This document shows, piece by piece, positions 24,967 to 33,175 of a stretch of 35,375 bases of DNA; within the stretch, counting starts at the first letter, position 1, and each line of letters begins with the position of its first letter. The stretch lies in the NCBI GenBank assembly GCA_937924895.1, contig CALEYP010000092.1, positions 1-35,375 of the forward strand, read 5' to 3'. The notes beneath the pieces were generated by a model. That model had not been told where the DNA came from and ran no database searches. It saw nothing but the letters and a program-made list of their open reading frames with translations. The stretch is from an uncultured Alphaproteobacteria bacterium (GTDB taxonomy: Bacteria; Pseudomonadota; Alphaproteobacteria; Puniceispirillales; Puniceispirillaceae). The translations under genes were made by a program, and so were the position numbers.

Positions 24967-25614
24967 ATGACCCACATTTATGTTCTCGAGACCTCGCCCA
25001 AAGACACAGCGCTGTCATCTGAACTTGCAAGCTTATTTGTCACTGGGTTTCAGCAATTAGATAAGACTGCCTCAGTAACCAGACGTCGCTTGCGCGAAAC
25101 GGCGCTCACATCGCTTGATGAAGGTGATATTGCAGCATTGCGCACGCAAGATGGTGCGATGAATGCACAGCAAGAAGCGGCCATTGCCCTATCTGATGAA
25201 TTGATAAGCGAATTGGATAAGGCAGATATGATTGTCATTGCCGCCCCCTTTCATAACTTCACAATGACAGCACTTATGCGTCAATGGTTGGACTATGTCG
25301 TGCGCCCTGGCAAAAGCTTTGGCTATAGTGCAGTGGGACCAAAAGGATTATTGCAAGACAAGCCGGTGGTTATCCTGTCAACCAGAGGAGGCAATTACCG
25401 TTCAAGCGAGGAAGACAGCCTTCATCCAGCAGATTTTCAGACAAGCTATCTCCGCCACATCTTTGGCTTTATGGGCCTTCACTCTGTGTCTTTCATTGCC
25501 GCCAACGGCATGGATATGGGACCAGAGGCGAGAGAGGCTGGCCTCACTGAGGCACAAGCGGAAATTGATAAGGTTATATCGGCTTTATCACATCATCTTG
25601 CCCCTGCCGCATAA
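24967..25614 (+). CDS. azoR: FMN-dependent NADH:azoreductase (AzoR/AcpD family)
   Basis: The 215-residue product is a flavodoxin-fold NAD(P)H oxidoreductase. It has AAPFHNFTMTALMRQWLDYVVRPGKSFGYSAVGPKGLLQDKPVVILSTRGGNYR, the counterpart of the FMN-binding APMYNF and TSRGG segments of AzoR. The ATG at 24967 is preceded by AGGA at 7 nt and was chosen over the ATG at 24949. AzoR proteins reduce azo compounds and quinones in the cytosol. It forms an operon with the pirin-like gene 32 bp downstream and is divergent from a LysR regulator, an arrangement typical of quinone-stress genes. Confidence 0.87.
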   Translation: MTHIYVLETSPKDTALSSELASLFVTGFQQLDKTASVTRRRLRETALTSLDEGDIAALRTQDGAMNAQQEAAIALSDELISELDKADMIVIAAPFHNFTMTALMRQWLDYVVRPGKSFGYSAVGPKGLLQDKPVVILSTRGGNYRSSEEDSLHPADFQTSYLRHIFGFMGLHSVSFIAANGMDMGPEAREAGLTEAQAEIDKVISALSHHLAPAA

Positions 25615-25646
25615 CGTATCAACCAGCAAGCAATAGGAGCGATATC

Positions 25647-26351
25647 ATGATCACACATCATCCTTATGAAAGTTTGGGCGGCGCCAATCATGGCTGGCTC
25701 AATGCCAAACATCATTTTAGCTTTGCCCGTTATTTTGACCCTAAAAAATTAAGTCATGGTGAATTGATGGTCATCAATGATGACCGCATTGCCCCTCATA
25801 CAGGCTTTGCCACTCATCCACACAGTGATTTGGAAATCATTATCGATGTCAGAGCGGGTGCCATTACCCATAAAGATAATCAGGGCAATAAAGGGCGCAC
25901 GACCGCAGGGAACGTTCAGGTGATGTCGGCGGGCACAGGGATTTTTCATTCTGAATATAACCTAGAGGATGAAGAGACCAATATCTTTCAGATTTGGATT
26001 GAGCCAAACAAAAAGGGGATACCGCCTCGTTGGGATACCGCAGAATTCCCTAAAAAACCTGTGGCATCAAACCTGTCTTTACTTGTATCAGGCGATGGCA
26101 AAGCGCCGCTGCAAATCCAACAAGATGCGCGGATATATGCCGGCTTCTTGAGCAAAGACACCCTCATTCATCATCACATTGCCGGCAAAGCCTATCTTTT
26201 AATTTCAGAGGGCACCGCCTCGGTTGATGGCCAAAAAGGTAAGAAAGGTGATGGCTATGCTATCTCGCGCGAGAACAGCATCAAAATCAAAGCTGACAGT
26301 GATTGTGAGATTCTGATTATTGAGGTGCCGGGTAAAAAAGCGGCAAGATAG
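25647..26351 (+). CDS. pirin-family bicupin (YhaK-like)
   Basis: The 234-residue protein has the pirin N-terminal cupin: HHFSFARYFDP, APHTGFATHPHSDLEIIIDVRAGAITHKDNQGN, VQVMSAGTGIFHSEYN. The metal-binding residues His-x-His and a later His/Glu are present (HPHSDLE, HSE). The C-terminal half is a shorter, less conserved cupin. Length and sequence fit the YhaK/short pirin group, some members of which act as quercetinases or redox sensors. Its ribosome-binding site AATAGGAGCG is strong. It follows azoR, so a role in redox or quinone metabolism is plausible. Confidence 0.88.
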   Translation: MITHHPYESLGGANHGWLNAKHHFSFARYFDPKKLSHGELMVINDDRIAPHTGFATHPHSDLEIIIDVRAGAITHKDNQGNKGRTTAGNVQVMSAGTGIFHSEYNLEDEETNIFQIWIEPNKKGIPPRWDTAEFPKKPVASNLSLLVSGDGKAPLQIQQDARIYAGFLSKDTLIHHHIAGKAYLLISEGTASVDGQKGKKGDGYAISRENSIKIKADSDCEILIIEVPGKKAAR

Positions 26352-26370
26352 AGGAATTATCATAAGACAG

Positions 26371-26411
26371 GACGCAGCTTTGCCCTGCAAAATAGCACAA
26401 GAAGCTGCGTC
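26371..26411. other. perfect 10-bp inverted repeat after the azoR-pirin operon
   Basis: GACGCAGCTT (26371-26380) pairs with AAGCTGCGTC (26402-26411) across a 21-nt loop. The loop can itself form TTTGC-CCT-GCAAA. It is 20 bp after the pirin stop. No T-run follows on either strand, so it is not a standard terminator; it may protect the 3' end or be an operator for the gene at 26481. Confidence 0.45.
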
Positions 26412-26480
26412 TAGATTGTTCACCATGGCAGAGTCTGATAGGCTATCGGCTCACTCATAATTCAGCAGCAGGAACTCGCT

Positions 26481-27590
26481 ATGCGTTGCCGCCTTACATC
26501 TGTGATGAGCCTCCTCATCGGAGGATGGTTATTCTTTCTTAGCTCTTATGCTTTGGCGGATACGAAAATAGAAGCCATAGGCCAGAGCTTGTCCCACCCT
26601 TGGGGAATGGACTTCCTATCAGAGGATGAGATGATTATCACAACTCGTCCGGGGAAGATGGTGAAGATAGCATTGGACACAGGGGAAACCACGTCTATCA
26701 GCGGCGTGCCGAAAGTGGCTCACTTTGGGCAAGGCGGCTTGCTTGACGTGCTTGTTGATAATGACTGGCTCTATCTCTGCTATGCGAGGGTCGTTGGAGA
26801 TAAAGCTGTCACAGCCATTGATAAAGCGCGGCTAGTTGGCACAGCATTACAAGGGCGCATGACCCTCTTTACCTCCAATCATCAGAGCCCATCTGCCCAC
26901 CATTTTGGCTGCCGCCTTGCGCTTCAAGATGGCCATCTATTTGCAAGTCTTGGCGATCGTGGTGAGCGACAATCAGCGCAGAACCCGCGTCTTCATTCCG
27001 GAAGCATCATTCGTCTTCAGCTCGATGGCCGCACCGCGGCAAACACCCCGCTAAGAGAAGGCTGGGCGCCAGAGATTTTTTCAATCGGTCACCGCAATCC
27101 GCAAGGGCTAGCCTTACATCCTCATACCGGTGAGTTGTATGCCCATGAGCATGGTCCCAAAGGCGGGGATGAGATTAACATCATTAAGGCTAGTGAAAAT
27201 TATGGCTGGCCGCTTGTTAGCCATGGCAAAGAATATGGCACAAATACACCTGTTAGCAAGGATAAGAGCCGACCTGATATGATTGACCCTTTATGGGTTT
27301 GGGATCCGTCAATTGCCCCGTCTGGCATGGCCTTTTACCCAGATGACGCACCTCTCTTTCCCGAGCTACAAGGCACTTTGTTGGTCGGGTCGTTAAAGTT
27401 TCAACGACTTTATGCGCTTGAGCTCTCAGAGACCGAACACCCAATCTCAGAGTCTGTGATTTTAGATCGAAGCTTGGGGCGCATCAGAGATGTGGCGGTT
27501 AGTGATGAGGGGGTTATCTACCTGATTAACGATGCTCATGAAGGACAGTCACCGGCTGGCGGCCTATACCGGCTGACAAACAACAAATAG
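26481..27590 (+). CDS. PQQ-dependent aldose sugar dehydrogenase (YliI/Asd-like)
   Basis: The 369-residue protein has a signal peptide (hydrophobic MSLLIGGWLFFLSSYALA, cleavage after about residue 26), so it is periplasmic. It has the soluble glucose dehydrogenase beta-propeller sequences: LSHPWGMDFL, GQGGLLDVLVD, HHFGCRLAL with the catalytic-type His141, SLGDRG, FSIGHRNPQGLALHPHTGELYAHEHGPKGGDEINII and NYGWPLVSHG. Family members oxidise aldoses or other alcohols with PQQ and calcium. PQQ synthesis genes are not in the window. A 2OG-oxygenase gene follows after 9 bp. Confidence 0.9.
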   Translation: MRCRLTSVMSLLIGGWLFFLSSYALADTKIEAIGQSLSHPWGMDFLSEDEMIITTRPGKMVKIALDTGETTSISGVPKVAHFGQGGLLDVLVDNDWLYLCYARVVGDKAVTAIDKARLVGTALQGRMTLFTSNHQSPSAHHFGCRLALQDGHLFASLGDRGERQSAQNPRLHSGSIIRLQLDGRTAANTPLREGWAPEIFSIGHRNPQGLALHPHTGELYAHEHGPKGGDEINIIKASENYGWPLVSHGKEYGTNTPVSKDKSRPDMIDPLWVWDPSIAPSGMAFYPDDAPLFPELQGTLLVGSLKFQRLYALELSETEHPISESVILDRSLGRIRDVAVSDEGVIYLINDAHEGQSPAGGLYRLTNNK

Positions 27591-27599
27591 GCGCGTCAT

Positions 27600-28142
27600 A
27601 TGAGAGAGATGTTCCACCATTTTACTAATGCCTTATCCACAGATGAGATTGCGCATCTACGAGATGTGGGCGCCGCCGCAACCTCGCAGGAGGGAACGGT
27701 TTTTTCAACAGCACCAGATGCCTCAGAGCTGCGCCGCAGTACCATTGGCTGGGTCACTGATGATGATGTCAAATCTCTATTATGGTCATTTGTCAGCCGT
27801 GCCAATGATGCCAGCTTCCACGTTGATGTGACATCACAATCCGATGTGCAATTTACAAGCTATTTTGCCTCAGAACAGGGACATTATGATTGGCACCATG
27901 ATATTTATTGGAATGAACAGGGCCCGCTAGATAGGAAATTATCAGTCACAATTCCGTTAAGTGACCCATCGACTTATGAAGGGGGCCAGTTTGAATTTGA
28001 TGAGGTGAAAACAACCGCAAATTTTGCAGCGTTAGGGAGTGTTTTGGTATTTCCCTCTTATTTGCGCCACCGTGTGACACCGGTCACCAAAGGTGTGAGG
28101 CACTCGCTTGTTGCCTGGTTTTCTGGGCCAAGATGGCGATAA
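27600..28142 (+). CDS. 2-oxoglutarate/Fe(II)-dependent oxygenase
   Basis: The 180-residue protein has the double-stranded beta-helix ligands of the prolyl-hydroxylase-like group: HxD in YDWHHDIYW (His99 and Asp101), distal His157 in YLRHRVTPV, and Arg167 in GVRHSLVAWF for 2-oxoglutarate. The segment PLSDPSTYEGGQFEF is typical of the PiuC/P4H-like family. The substrate is unknown: a small molecule, a protein or a lipid is possible. It follows the sugar dehydrogenase gene by 9 bp and is likely cotranscribed. Confidence 0.87.
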   Translation: MREMFHHFTNALSTDEIAHLRDVGAAATSQEGTVFSTAPDASELRRSTIGWVTDDDVKSLLWSFVSRANDASFHVDVTSQSDVQFTSYFASEQGHYDWHHDIYWNEQGPLDRKLSVTIPLSDPSTYEGGQFEFDEVKTTANFAALGSVLVFPSYLRHRVTPVTKGVRHSLVAWFSGPRWR

Positions 28143-28226
28143 GACCACAACCCTCTATTTGCATCATCATATGAAACAGCTTATTCTCAGACCAGTCTAA
28201 CACGCCCCTATCAAAAGGCTATTTTT

Positions 28227-28664
28227 GTGAAACTCACATCTTATTCTACCTATGCTGTGCGTACATTGATGTTTGCTGCTTTGCACCCACAACGGCTGTG
28301 CCAAGCGCAAGAGGTGGCAGATGCCTTTCAGATTTCAAAGGCACATGTTGTGAAATGTATCCATCAATTGGGACAATGGGGCTTTTTGGAAAATAGCCGT
28401 GGTAGAAATGGCGGCTTTCGCCTAGCGCAGCCCGCCACTGACATTTCCATTGGGGCCGTTATTCGCCAGACAGAAGATACCTTAGATCTCATTGAATGCT
28501 TTGATGAGGCAACCAATAGCTGTCCACTCTTGCCCGCCTGCGCGTTAAATCAGGCACTCATTAGCGCGAGAGATGCCTTCATCGCACAACTTGATAAAGT
28601 CTCCATCGCTGATGTGACGGCGAACCAAGCGGCATTATTGGCCCTACTTAATCCGGCAGACTAA
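28227..28664 (+). CDS. nsrR: Rrf2-family regulator with NsrR-type iron-sulfur cysteines
   Basis: The 145-residue protein starts with an Rrf2 winged helix (LTSYSTYAVRTLMFAALHP, QISKAHVVKCIHQLGQWGFLENSRGRNGGFRLA). Cys91, Cys99 and Cys105 are in ECFDEATNSCPLLPAC, the spacing and even the numbering of the cluster ligands of NsrR. NsrR senses nitric oxide through its Fe-S cluster and represses NO-detoxification genes. No such gene (hmp, norB, nor NO reductases) is in the window. An IscR identity is unlikely because IscR has a different C-x5-C-x5-C arrangement. It is convergent with an SDR gene with 3 bp between stops. Confidence 0.82.
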   Translation: MKLTSYSTYAVRTLMFAALHPQRLCQAQEVADAFQISKAHVVKCIHQLGQWGFLENSRGRNGGFRLAQPATDISIGAVIRQTEDTLDLIECFDEATNSCPLLPACALNQALISARDAFIAQLDKVSIADVTANQAALLALLNPAD

Positions 28665-28667
28665 CTT

Positions 28668-29402
28668 TTATTGCGGCAGGCTTAATTTCGTCATGCGCCC
28701 GCCATCAATCCGATAAATCTCGCCAGTGATGAAACCAGCTTCCTGCGATCCAAGAAAAGCCGCTAAGGCAGCGACATCGTCTGTTGTACCAGTACGCCTG
28801 ACGGGATGAATATGACTAAGCCCTTTTTTGAACTCTTCAGGGTTATCCTGCCCCTTCACAAAGGCCAAATTTAAATCTGTATCAATCCAGCCGGGCGCTA
28901 TCGCATTACAGCGGACATGATGAGGGCCCTCATCAACAGCTACCGCTTTGGTTAGACCATGCAGCCCTGCCTTAGAGGCTGCGTAGGCCGCATGCAAGGG
29001 ATTAGCCCCTAGCCCTTCAATAGAGCCAATATTCACAATCGCGCCTTTGGCCAACCGCAAGAGAGGCAGCGCATATTTAATGAATAAAAACGGCGCTGAT
29101 AGATTAACCTGTAGCGTCTCCTGCCACGCCTCAAATGACATCTCATCCAGGCTCTTCTCAGCCATGATGCCGGCATTATTCACAAGAAGGTCTAGCTGGC
29201 CATAAGTGGCTTTAATTTCGTCAATCACCTTTTGTGGCGCCAATGGGTCACGCAGATCAGCAGAGATAGAGGTAAAATGTTCATCCGCCCCTCTTTGCGT
29301 CGTGATTACTCTTGCACCTTCCTCTGATAGGCGTTGCGCAATGGCCTGTCCAATACCTGAGCGCCCGCCTGTTACCAATGCTATTTTGCCGTGATAACGC
29401 AT
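28668..29402 (-). CDS. short-chain dehydrogenase/reductase (SDR)
   Basis: The 244-residue protein is a classical SDR. The cofactor motif is LVTGGRSGIGQAIA, NNAG is at about residues 81-84 (LLVNNAGIM), catalytic Ser lies in VNIGSIEG, and Tyr-x3-Lys lies in YAASKAG. The C-terminal GEIYRIDGG is standard. An arginine-containing TQRG after beta-2 suggests a possible preference for NADP. Its ATG overlaps the stop of the upstream SDR by one base (TAATG), so both are coupled. The two SDRs may act in sequence on a sugar acid or alcohol; substrate unknown. Confidence 0.9.
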   Translation of the reverse strand: MRYHGKIALVTGGRSGIGQAIAQRLSEEGARVITTQRGADEHFTSISADLRDPLAPQKVIDEIKATYGQLDLLVNNAGIMAEKSLDEMSFEAWQETLQVNLSAPFLFIKYALPLLRLAKGAIVNIGSIEGLGANPLHAAYAASKAGLHGLTKAVAVDEGPHHVRCNAIAPGWIDTDLNLAFVKGQDNPEEFKKGLSHIHPVRRTGTTDDVAALAAFLGSQEAGFITGEIYRIDGGRMTKLSLPQ

Positions 29403-30118
29403 TATATGACAGCCTTTCCGCCATTGACCTCAACCAGCGCCCCGCACATATAGCGCGCGTCGTCAGAGGCGAGGAACAAGATCACATCTGCGATATCCTC
29501 TGGTTCCGCGATACGTCCCAACGGCACTGTTTGATTAAGCTCTGATACCGCCTTGTCTGGATCAAAGCCCCGCATCGCAAAACCAGAGCGGAGCATGGGG
29601 GTATTCACCTCGTTAGGACATACCGCATTCACACGGATATTTTGCGGCGCATGATCCTTGCCCAAACATTGCGTTAAAGAGGCCAATGCTGCTTTTGACA
29701 TCACATAAAGCGGATGGGCTGAGCCTGGATAAATACCCCAACAAGATGCGGTATTCACAATCGCGCCTCCGCCGGTTGCGGCAAGCAAGGGGATAGCGGC
29801 TCTACAAATCCGAAAAGGGGCTTCTACATTGACCGCCATCGTCAGCGCATAATCATCATCAGTCGCGGTGGTAATATCACCGCGGGTGATCACGCCTGCA
29901 TTATTAATGACAATATCCAAGCCGCCCATCCCATCTGACGCAAGCTGTGGGAGCGCGTCGCAAAAGGATGCGTCTGTCAAATCACCAACAACAGAGACAG
30001 ATCCCTCTCTGTCTGTTGTAAAAACCTCAGCGCCTTCCTGCTGACATTTCGCAGCCACCACTTGTCCGATGCCACCTGATGCCCCGGTGATGAGTATCTT
30101 TTTATCTGTGAAACGCAT
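29402..30118 (-). CDS. short-chain dehydrogenase/reductase (SDR)
   Basis: The 238-residue protein has ILITGASGGIGQVVA (cofactor motif), an Asp in FTTDREG that suggests NAD preference, IVINNAGVI, Ser in NTASCWG and the catalytic YVMSK. The C-terminal CGALVEVNGGKAVI fits the family. The ATG at 30118 has GAAGAGG upstream at a good distance; a GTG at 30136 would extend the frame by six residues. It is the first gene of a coupled pair of SDRs, 81 bp downstream of the pirin gene on the same strand. Confidence 0.9.
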   Translation of the reverse strand: MRFTDKKILITGASGGIGQVVAAKCQQEGAEVFTTDREGSVSVVGDLTDASFCDALPQLASDGMGGLDIVINNAGVITRGDITTATDDDYALTMAVNVEAPFRICRAAIPLLAATGGGAIVNTASCWGIYPGSAHPLYVMSKAALASLTQCLGKDHAPQNIRVNAVCPNEVNTPMLRSGFAMRGFDPDKAVSELNQTVPLGRIAEPEDIADVILFLASDDARYMCGALVEVNGGKAVI

Positions 30119-30199
30119 GCCTGCCTCTTCAATCACACCATCACAAGACGCTCTGGCAGTCAGGCAAAAATGTCAATCTTTTCGTGAACCTTAGACAGC

Positions 30200-31144
30200 T
30201 TACCTGCGTGGCCGCGGACTTCCCACCCAGCCAGCAGCGCCTTCTTTGATAAATTGCCCGGTATTCAACTCTTGGAATGCTTTTTGCAATTCTTCGCGGC
30301 TATTCATCACAATAGGACCATGCCAAGCAACAGGTTCACGCAACGGCGCCCCTGACACAAGCAAGAACCGCACACCAGCCTCACCAGCCGTTACCTCTAC
30401 TTCGTCACCAGCGCCAAACACAACCAAAGTGCGGTTACCAGATTGGTCTCTGATTTTTAACTCTTCGCCATTAAATTCTTTTTCGACATTGACACCAAAG
30501 GGGGCTGAGGCATTCCCGAAATTTGCTGACCCTTCGAAAATATAAGCAAAACCCTGGCGTCTTGTATCGAACGGAAAGCGCTTTTTCACATTTGGCAATA
30601 AGGTGATATCTAAATAGGAGGGGTCAGTATCAATGCCGTCTACTGGGCCCTTATAACCCCGATAATCACCAGCAATGATTTTGATGTGCGTGCCATCATC
30701 ATCAGTTAGGTGATTAATGTCAGAGGCCTGCAAATCTTGATAACGCGGGGTACACATCTTCTGATCAGCCGGCAGATTGGCCCAGAGCTGAAACCCATGC
30801 ATTTCGCCCTTTTCATTTCCGGACGGCATTTCTTGATGAATGATACCAGACCCTGCTGTCATCCATTGCACTGCCCCATCTGACAAAACGCCGGTATTAC
30901 CAAGAGAATCACTATGCTCAACATTCCCCTTTAACACATAGGTAATCGTCTCAATGCCACGATGAGGGTGCCATGGGAACCCACGAGCATAGGCTTGCGG
31001 GTCATCATTGCGGAAATCATCCATCATCAAAAAGGGGTCAAATGGCTCTGTCTCTCCAAATCCAAACACACGATGCAAATGCACACCAGCGCCTTCCATC
31101 GTGGGACGGGCTTGGCTGGTGAAATTGATAGGACGAATAGACAT
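30200..31144 (-). CDS. pirin-family bicupin protein
   Basis: This 314-residue protein is the longer pirin type. The N-terminal cupin has FGFGETEPFDPFLMMDDF, FPWHPHRGIETITYVLKGNVEHSDSLGN and VQWMTAGSGIIHQEMP, with the Fe-binding His-x-His, His and Glu. The C-terminal half has EEFN..RD-like cupin strands and ends with GREPVAWHGPIVMNSREEL. The ATG at 31144 has GAGG 6 nt upstream, while the one at 31156 lacks a site. It is divergent from aceA across a gap of 309 bp. It may be cotranscribed with the two SDRs downstream. Confidence 0.92.
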   Translation of the reverse strand: MSIRPINFTSQARPTMEGAGVHLHRVFGFGETEPFDPFLMMDDFRNDDPQAYARGFPWHPHRGIETITYVLKGNVEHSDSLGNTGVLSDGAVQWMTAGSGIIHQEMPSGNEKGEMHGFQLWANLPADQKMCTPRYQDLQASDINHLTDDDGTHIKIIAGDYRGYKGPVDGIDTDPSYLDITLLPNVKKRFPFDTRRQGFAYIFEGSANFGNASAPFGVNVEKEFNGEELKIRDQSGNRTLVVFGAGDEVEVTAGEAGVRFLLVSGAPLREPVAWHGPIVMNSREELQKAFQELNTGQFIKEGAAGWVGSPRPRR

Positions 31145-31453
31145 AGACAGCCTCATAGTAAGGTAAACAACAACTATCCATCAATGTGGCGCAGCAGCGC
31201 CCTCCTTTCAAGAGGGCTAGCGATTTACCAACGCGTTGACGCTACAAATGATAATAGCACTGGCAATTCAACGCTCTGCCAACAAACCGAGCTCAGCTTT
31301 TCACATGATAGAAATTAGTAACAATAATAAACTTTATGAATATTTATTGAAATATTAATACAAAATAAAAAAACTTCTGGACATATGATTACTCATAGGT
31401 TAGGACAGGCTCACCCCCGCCTCAAACATCCAACTGTTATGAGGAACAATGTG
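31145..31453. other. 309-bp gap between pirin and aceA: promoter region with dyads
   Basis: No gene of convincing length is present. A 6-bp hairpin (GCCCTC at 31199-31204 with GAGGGC at 31212-31217) lies near the pirin start. An AT-rich stretch from about 31310 to 31375 contains the inverted repeat AATATTT-ATTG-AAATATT (31339-31356), which could be an operator or an UP element for aceA. I looked for glycine-riboswitch-like core motifs and found none. GAGGA at 31441-31445 is the aceA ribosome-binding site. Confidence 0.5.
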
Positions 31454-33058
31454 ATGAGCACTTACCTAGAACTCGTTGCACAAAAGGCCGAAACCATCAA
31501 AGCTGGTGGCAATGGCTGGGCTGCGATTAATGCGGAATATGCCGCACGTATGGAATTGCAGAACCGGTTTAAAACTGGCCTAGATATCGCCCGTTACACG
31601 GCTGATATTATGCGTAAAGATATGGCAGAGTATGATGCCGATAGCAGCCAATATACGCAAAGCTTGGGCTGCTGGCATGGTTTTACTGCGCAACAAATGA
31701 TGATGGCTGTGAAGCGTCATCGCAAAACAACAAATAAATCATATGTCTATCTCTCAGGCTGGATGGTTGCTGCCTTGCGTTCAGATTTCGGACCTTTGCC
31801 AGACCAATCAATGCATGAAAAGACAGCTGTGTCTGGTCTTATCGAAGAGATTTACACCTTCCTTCGCCAAGCAGATGCCCGTGAATTGCGCCATCTCTTT
31901 GTTGACCTCGATAATGCGAGAGCCAATGGTGGTGATGTTGAAGCTGCTTTGGCCGCTATCGACAATCATGAAACCCACATCGTGCCGATCATTGCTGATA
32001 TTGATGCTGGTTTTGGTAATGAAGAAGCCACATATCTCTTAGCGAAGCGCATGATCGAAGCAGGTGCCTGCTGTATCCAGCTTGAAAACCAAGTATCAGA
32101 TGCCAAACAATGTGGTCACCAAGATGGTAAAGTAACTGTCCCACATGAAGATTTCTTGTCTAAGATCAATGCGGTTCGTTATGCCTTCTTGGAGCTAGGC
32201 GTTGATAATGGCGTTATCGTCGCACGGACTGATAGCCTTGGCGCTGGCCTCACACAAAAGATCCCAGTATCACAAAAAGCTGGTGACTTGGCAGACCAAT
32301 ATAATTCATTCCTTGAGCTGGAAGAAATCTCAGATATCTCAAGCTTAAAACAAGGTGAGCAAATCGTCACACAAGGCGGCAAAGCCTATAAGCCGGTTCG
32401 TCTACCAAATGGCCTCTATGCCTTCCGTGAAGGTACTGGCGAAGACAGATGCGTCTTGGACGGCATCACATCATTGCAAAATGGCGCTGACATGCTGTGG
32501 ATTGAGACTGAAAAGCCAAATGTTGCCCAAATTGGTGGCATGGTGAGCCGTATTCGCGAAGTTATGCCAAATGCGAAGCTTGTCTATAACAACTCACCAA
32601 GCTTTAACTGGACATTGAATTTCCGGAATCAGGTTTATGCTGAATGGGTAGAGGCTGGCAAAGATGTATCAGCCTATCCAAATCCTGCGGAGAACCCACA
32701 GGCGCTTATGGATCCAACATTTGATGATAGCGAGCTGGCTTCTGCAGCCGATCAGCTGGTTCAATCATTCCAAGCTGATGGGTCACGCGAAGCTGGTATC
32801 TTCCATCACTTGATCACATTACCGACTTACCATGATACCGCACTCGGCACAGACGTGCTCTCTGAAGGCTATTTTGGTGATTTGGGCATGCTGGCTTATG
32901 TACGTGATGTTCAACGCCGTGAAATCCGCCGTGGCATGGCATCTGTGAAACACCAAGATTTGGCTGGCTCAAACATCGGTGACGATCATAAGGAATATTT
33001 CTCTGGTGACATGGCGTTGCTTGCCTCTGGCGAAGACAACACAATGAACCAGTTCTAA
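31454..33058 (+). CDS. aceA: isocitrate lyase, long form
   Basis: The 534-residue protein belongs to the longer isocitrate lyase class (as in Pseudomonas). The catalytic motif is KQCGH (residues 218-222, Cys220), the same variant as in that class, set in LENQVSDAKQCGHQDGKVTVPHEDFL. Other segments are GCWHGFTAQQ, VPIIADIDAGFGNEEATYLLAKRMIEAGA, IVARTDSLGAGLT and NNSPSFNWT. The enzyme splits isocitrate to glyoxylate and succinate for growth on acetate or fatty acids. The start has GAGGA 8 nt upstream and excludes 23 codons of open frame. A strong terminator follows. No malate synthase is in the window. Confidence 0.96.
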   Translation: MSTYLELVAQKAETIKAGGNGWAAINAEYAARMELQNRFKTGLDIARYTADIMRKDMAEYDADSSQYTQSLGCWHGFTAQQMMMAVKRHRKTTNKSYVYLSGWMVAALRSDFGPLPDQSMHEKTAVSGLIEEIYTFLRQADARELRHLFVDLDNARANGGDVEAALAAIDNHETHIVPIIADIDAGFGNEEATYLLAKRMIEAGACCIQLENQVSDAKQCGHQDGKVTVPHEDFLSKINAVRYAFLELGVDNGVIVARTDSLGAGLTQKIPVSQKAGDLADQYNSFLELEEISDISSLKQGEQIVTQGGKAYKPVRLPNGLYAFREGTGEDRCVLDGITSLQNGADMLWIETEKPNVAQIGGMVSRIREVMPNAKLVYNNSPSFNWTLNFRNQVYAEWVEAGKDVSAYPNPAENPQALMDPTFDDSELASAADQLVQSFQADGSREAGIFHHLITLPTYHDTALGTDVLSEGYFGDLGMLAYVRDVQRREIRRGMASVKHQDLAGSNIGDDHKEYFSGDMALLASGEDNTMNQF

Positions 33059-33130
33059 ACCGAAATTCAGCCATGCTTTGCTGTTAATTGACAAGGCCTG
33101 GCTGACAGAGGACGTTCCTCAAAACGTGGA

Positions 33131-33166
33131 AAAGAGGCTTGAGACTATCTGAAGCCTCTTTTTTCT
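33131..33166 (+). terminator. bidirectional terminator after aceA
   Basis: A 10-bp stem (AAAGAGGCTT at 33131-33140 with its complement at 33152-33161) with an 11-nt loop is followed by TTTT on the plus strand. On the minus strand the same hairpin is also followed by T residues, so it can end both aceA and the convergent enolase-superfamily gene, whose stop lies at 33176. Confidence 0.85.
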
Positions 33167-33175
33167 TGCCTAAAT

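Noticed and set aside
31145..31453. A glycine riboswitch or other known riboswitch before aceA
   Set aside because: No glycine-aptamer core or other recognisable conserved aptamer sequence was found; only simple dyads are present.
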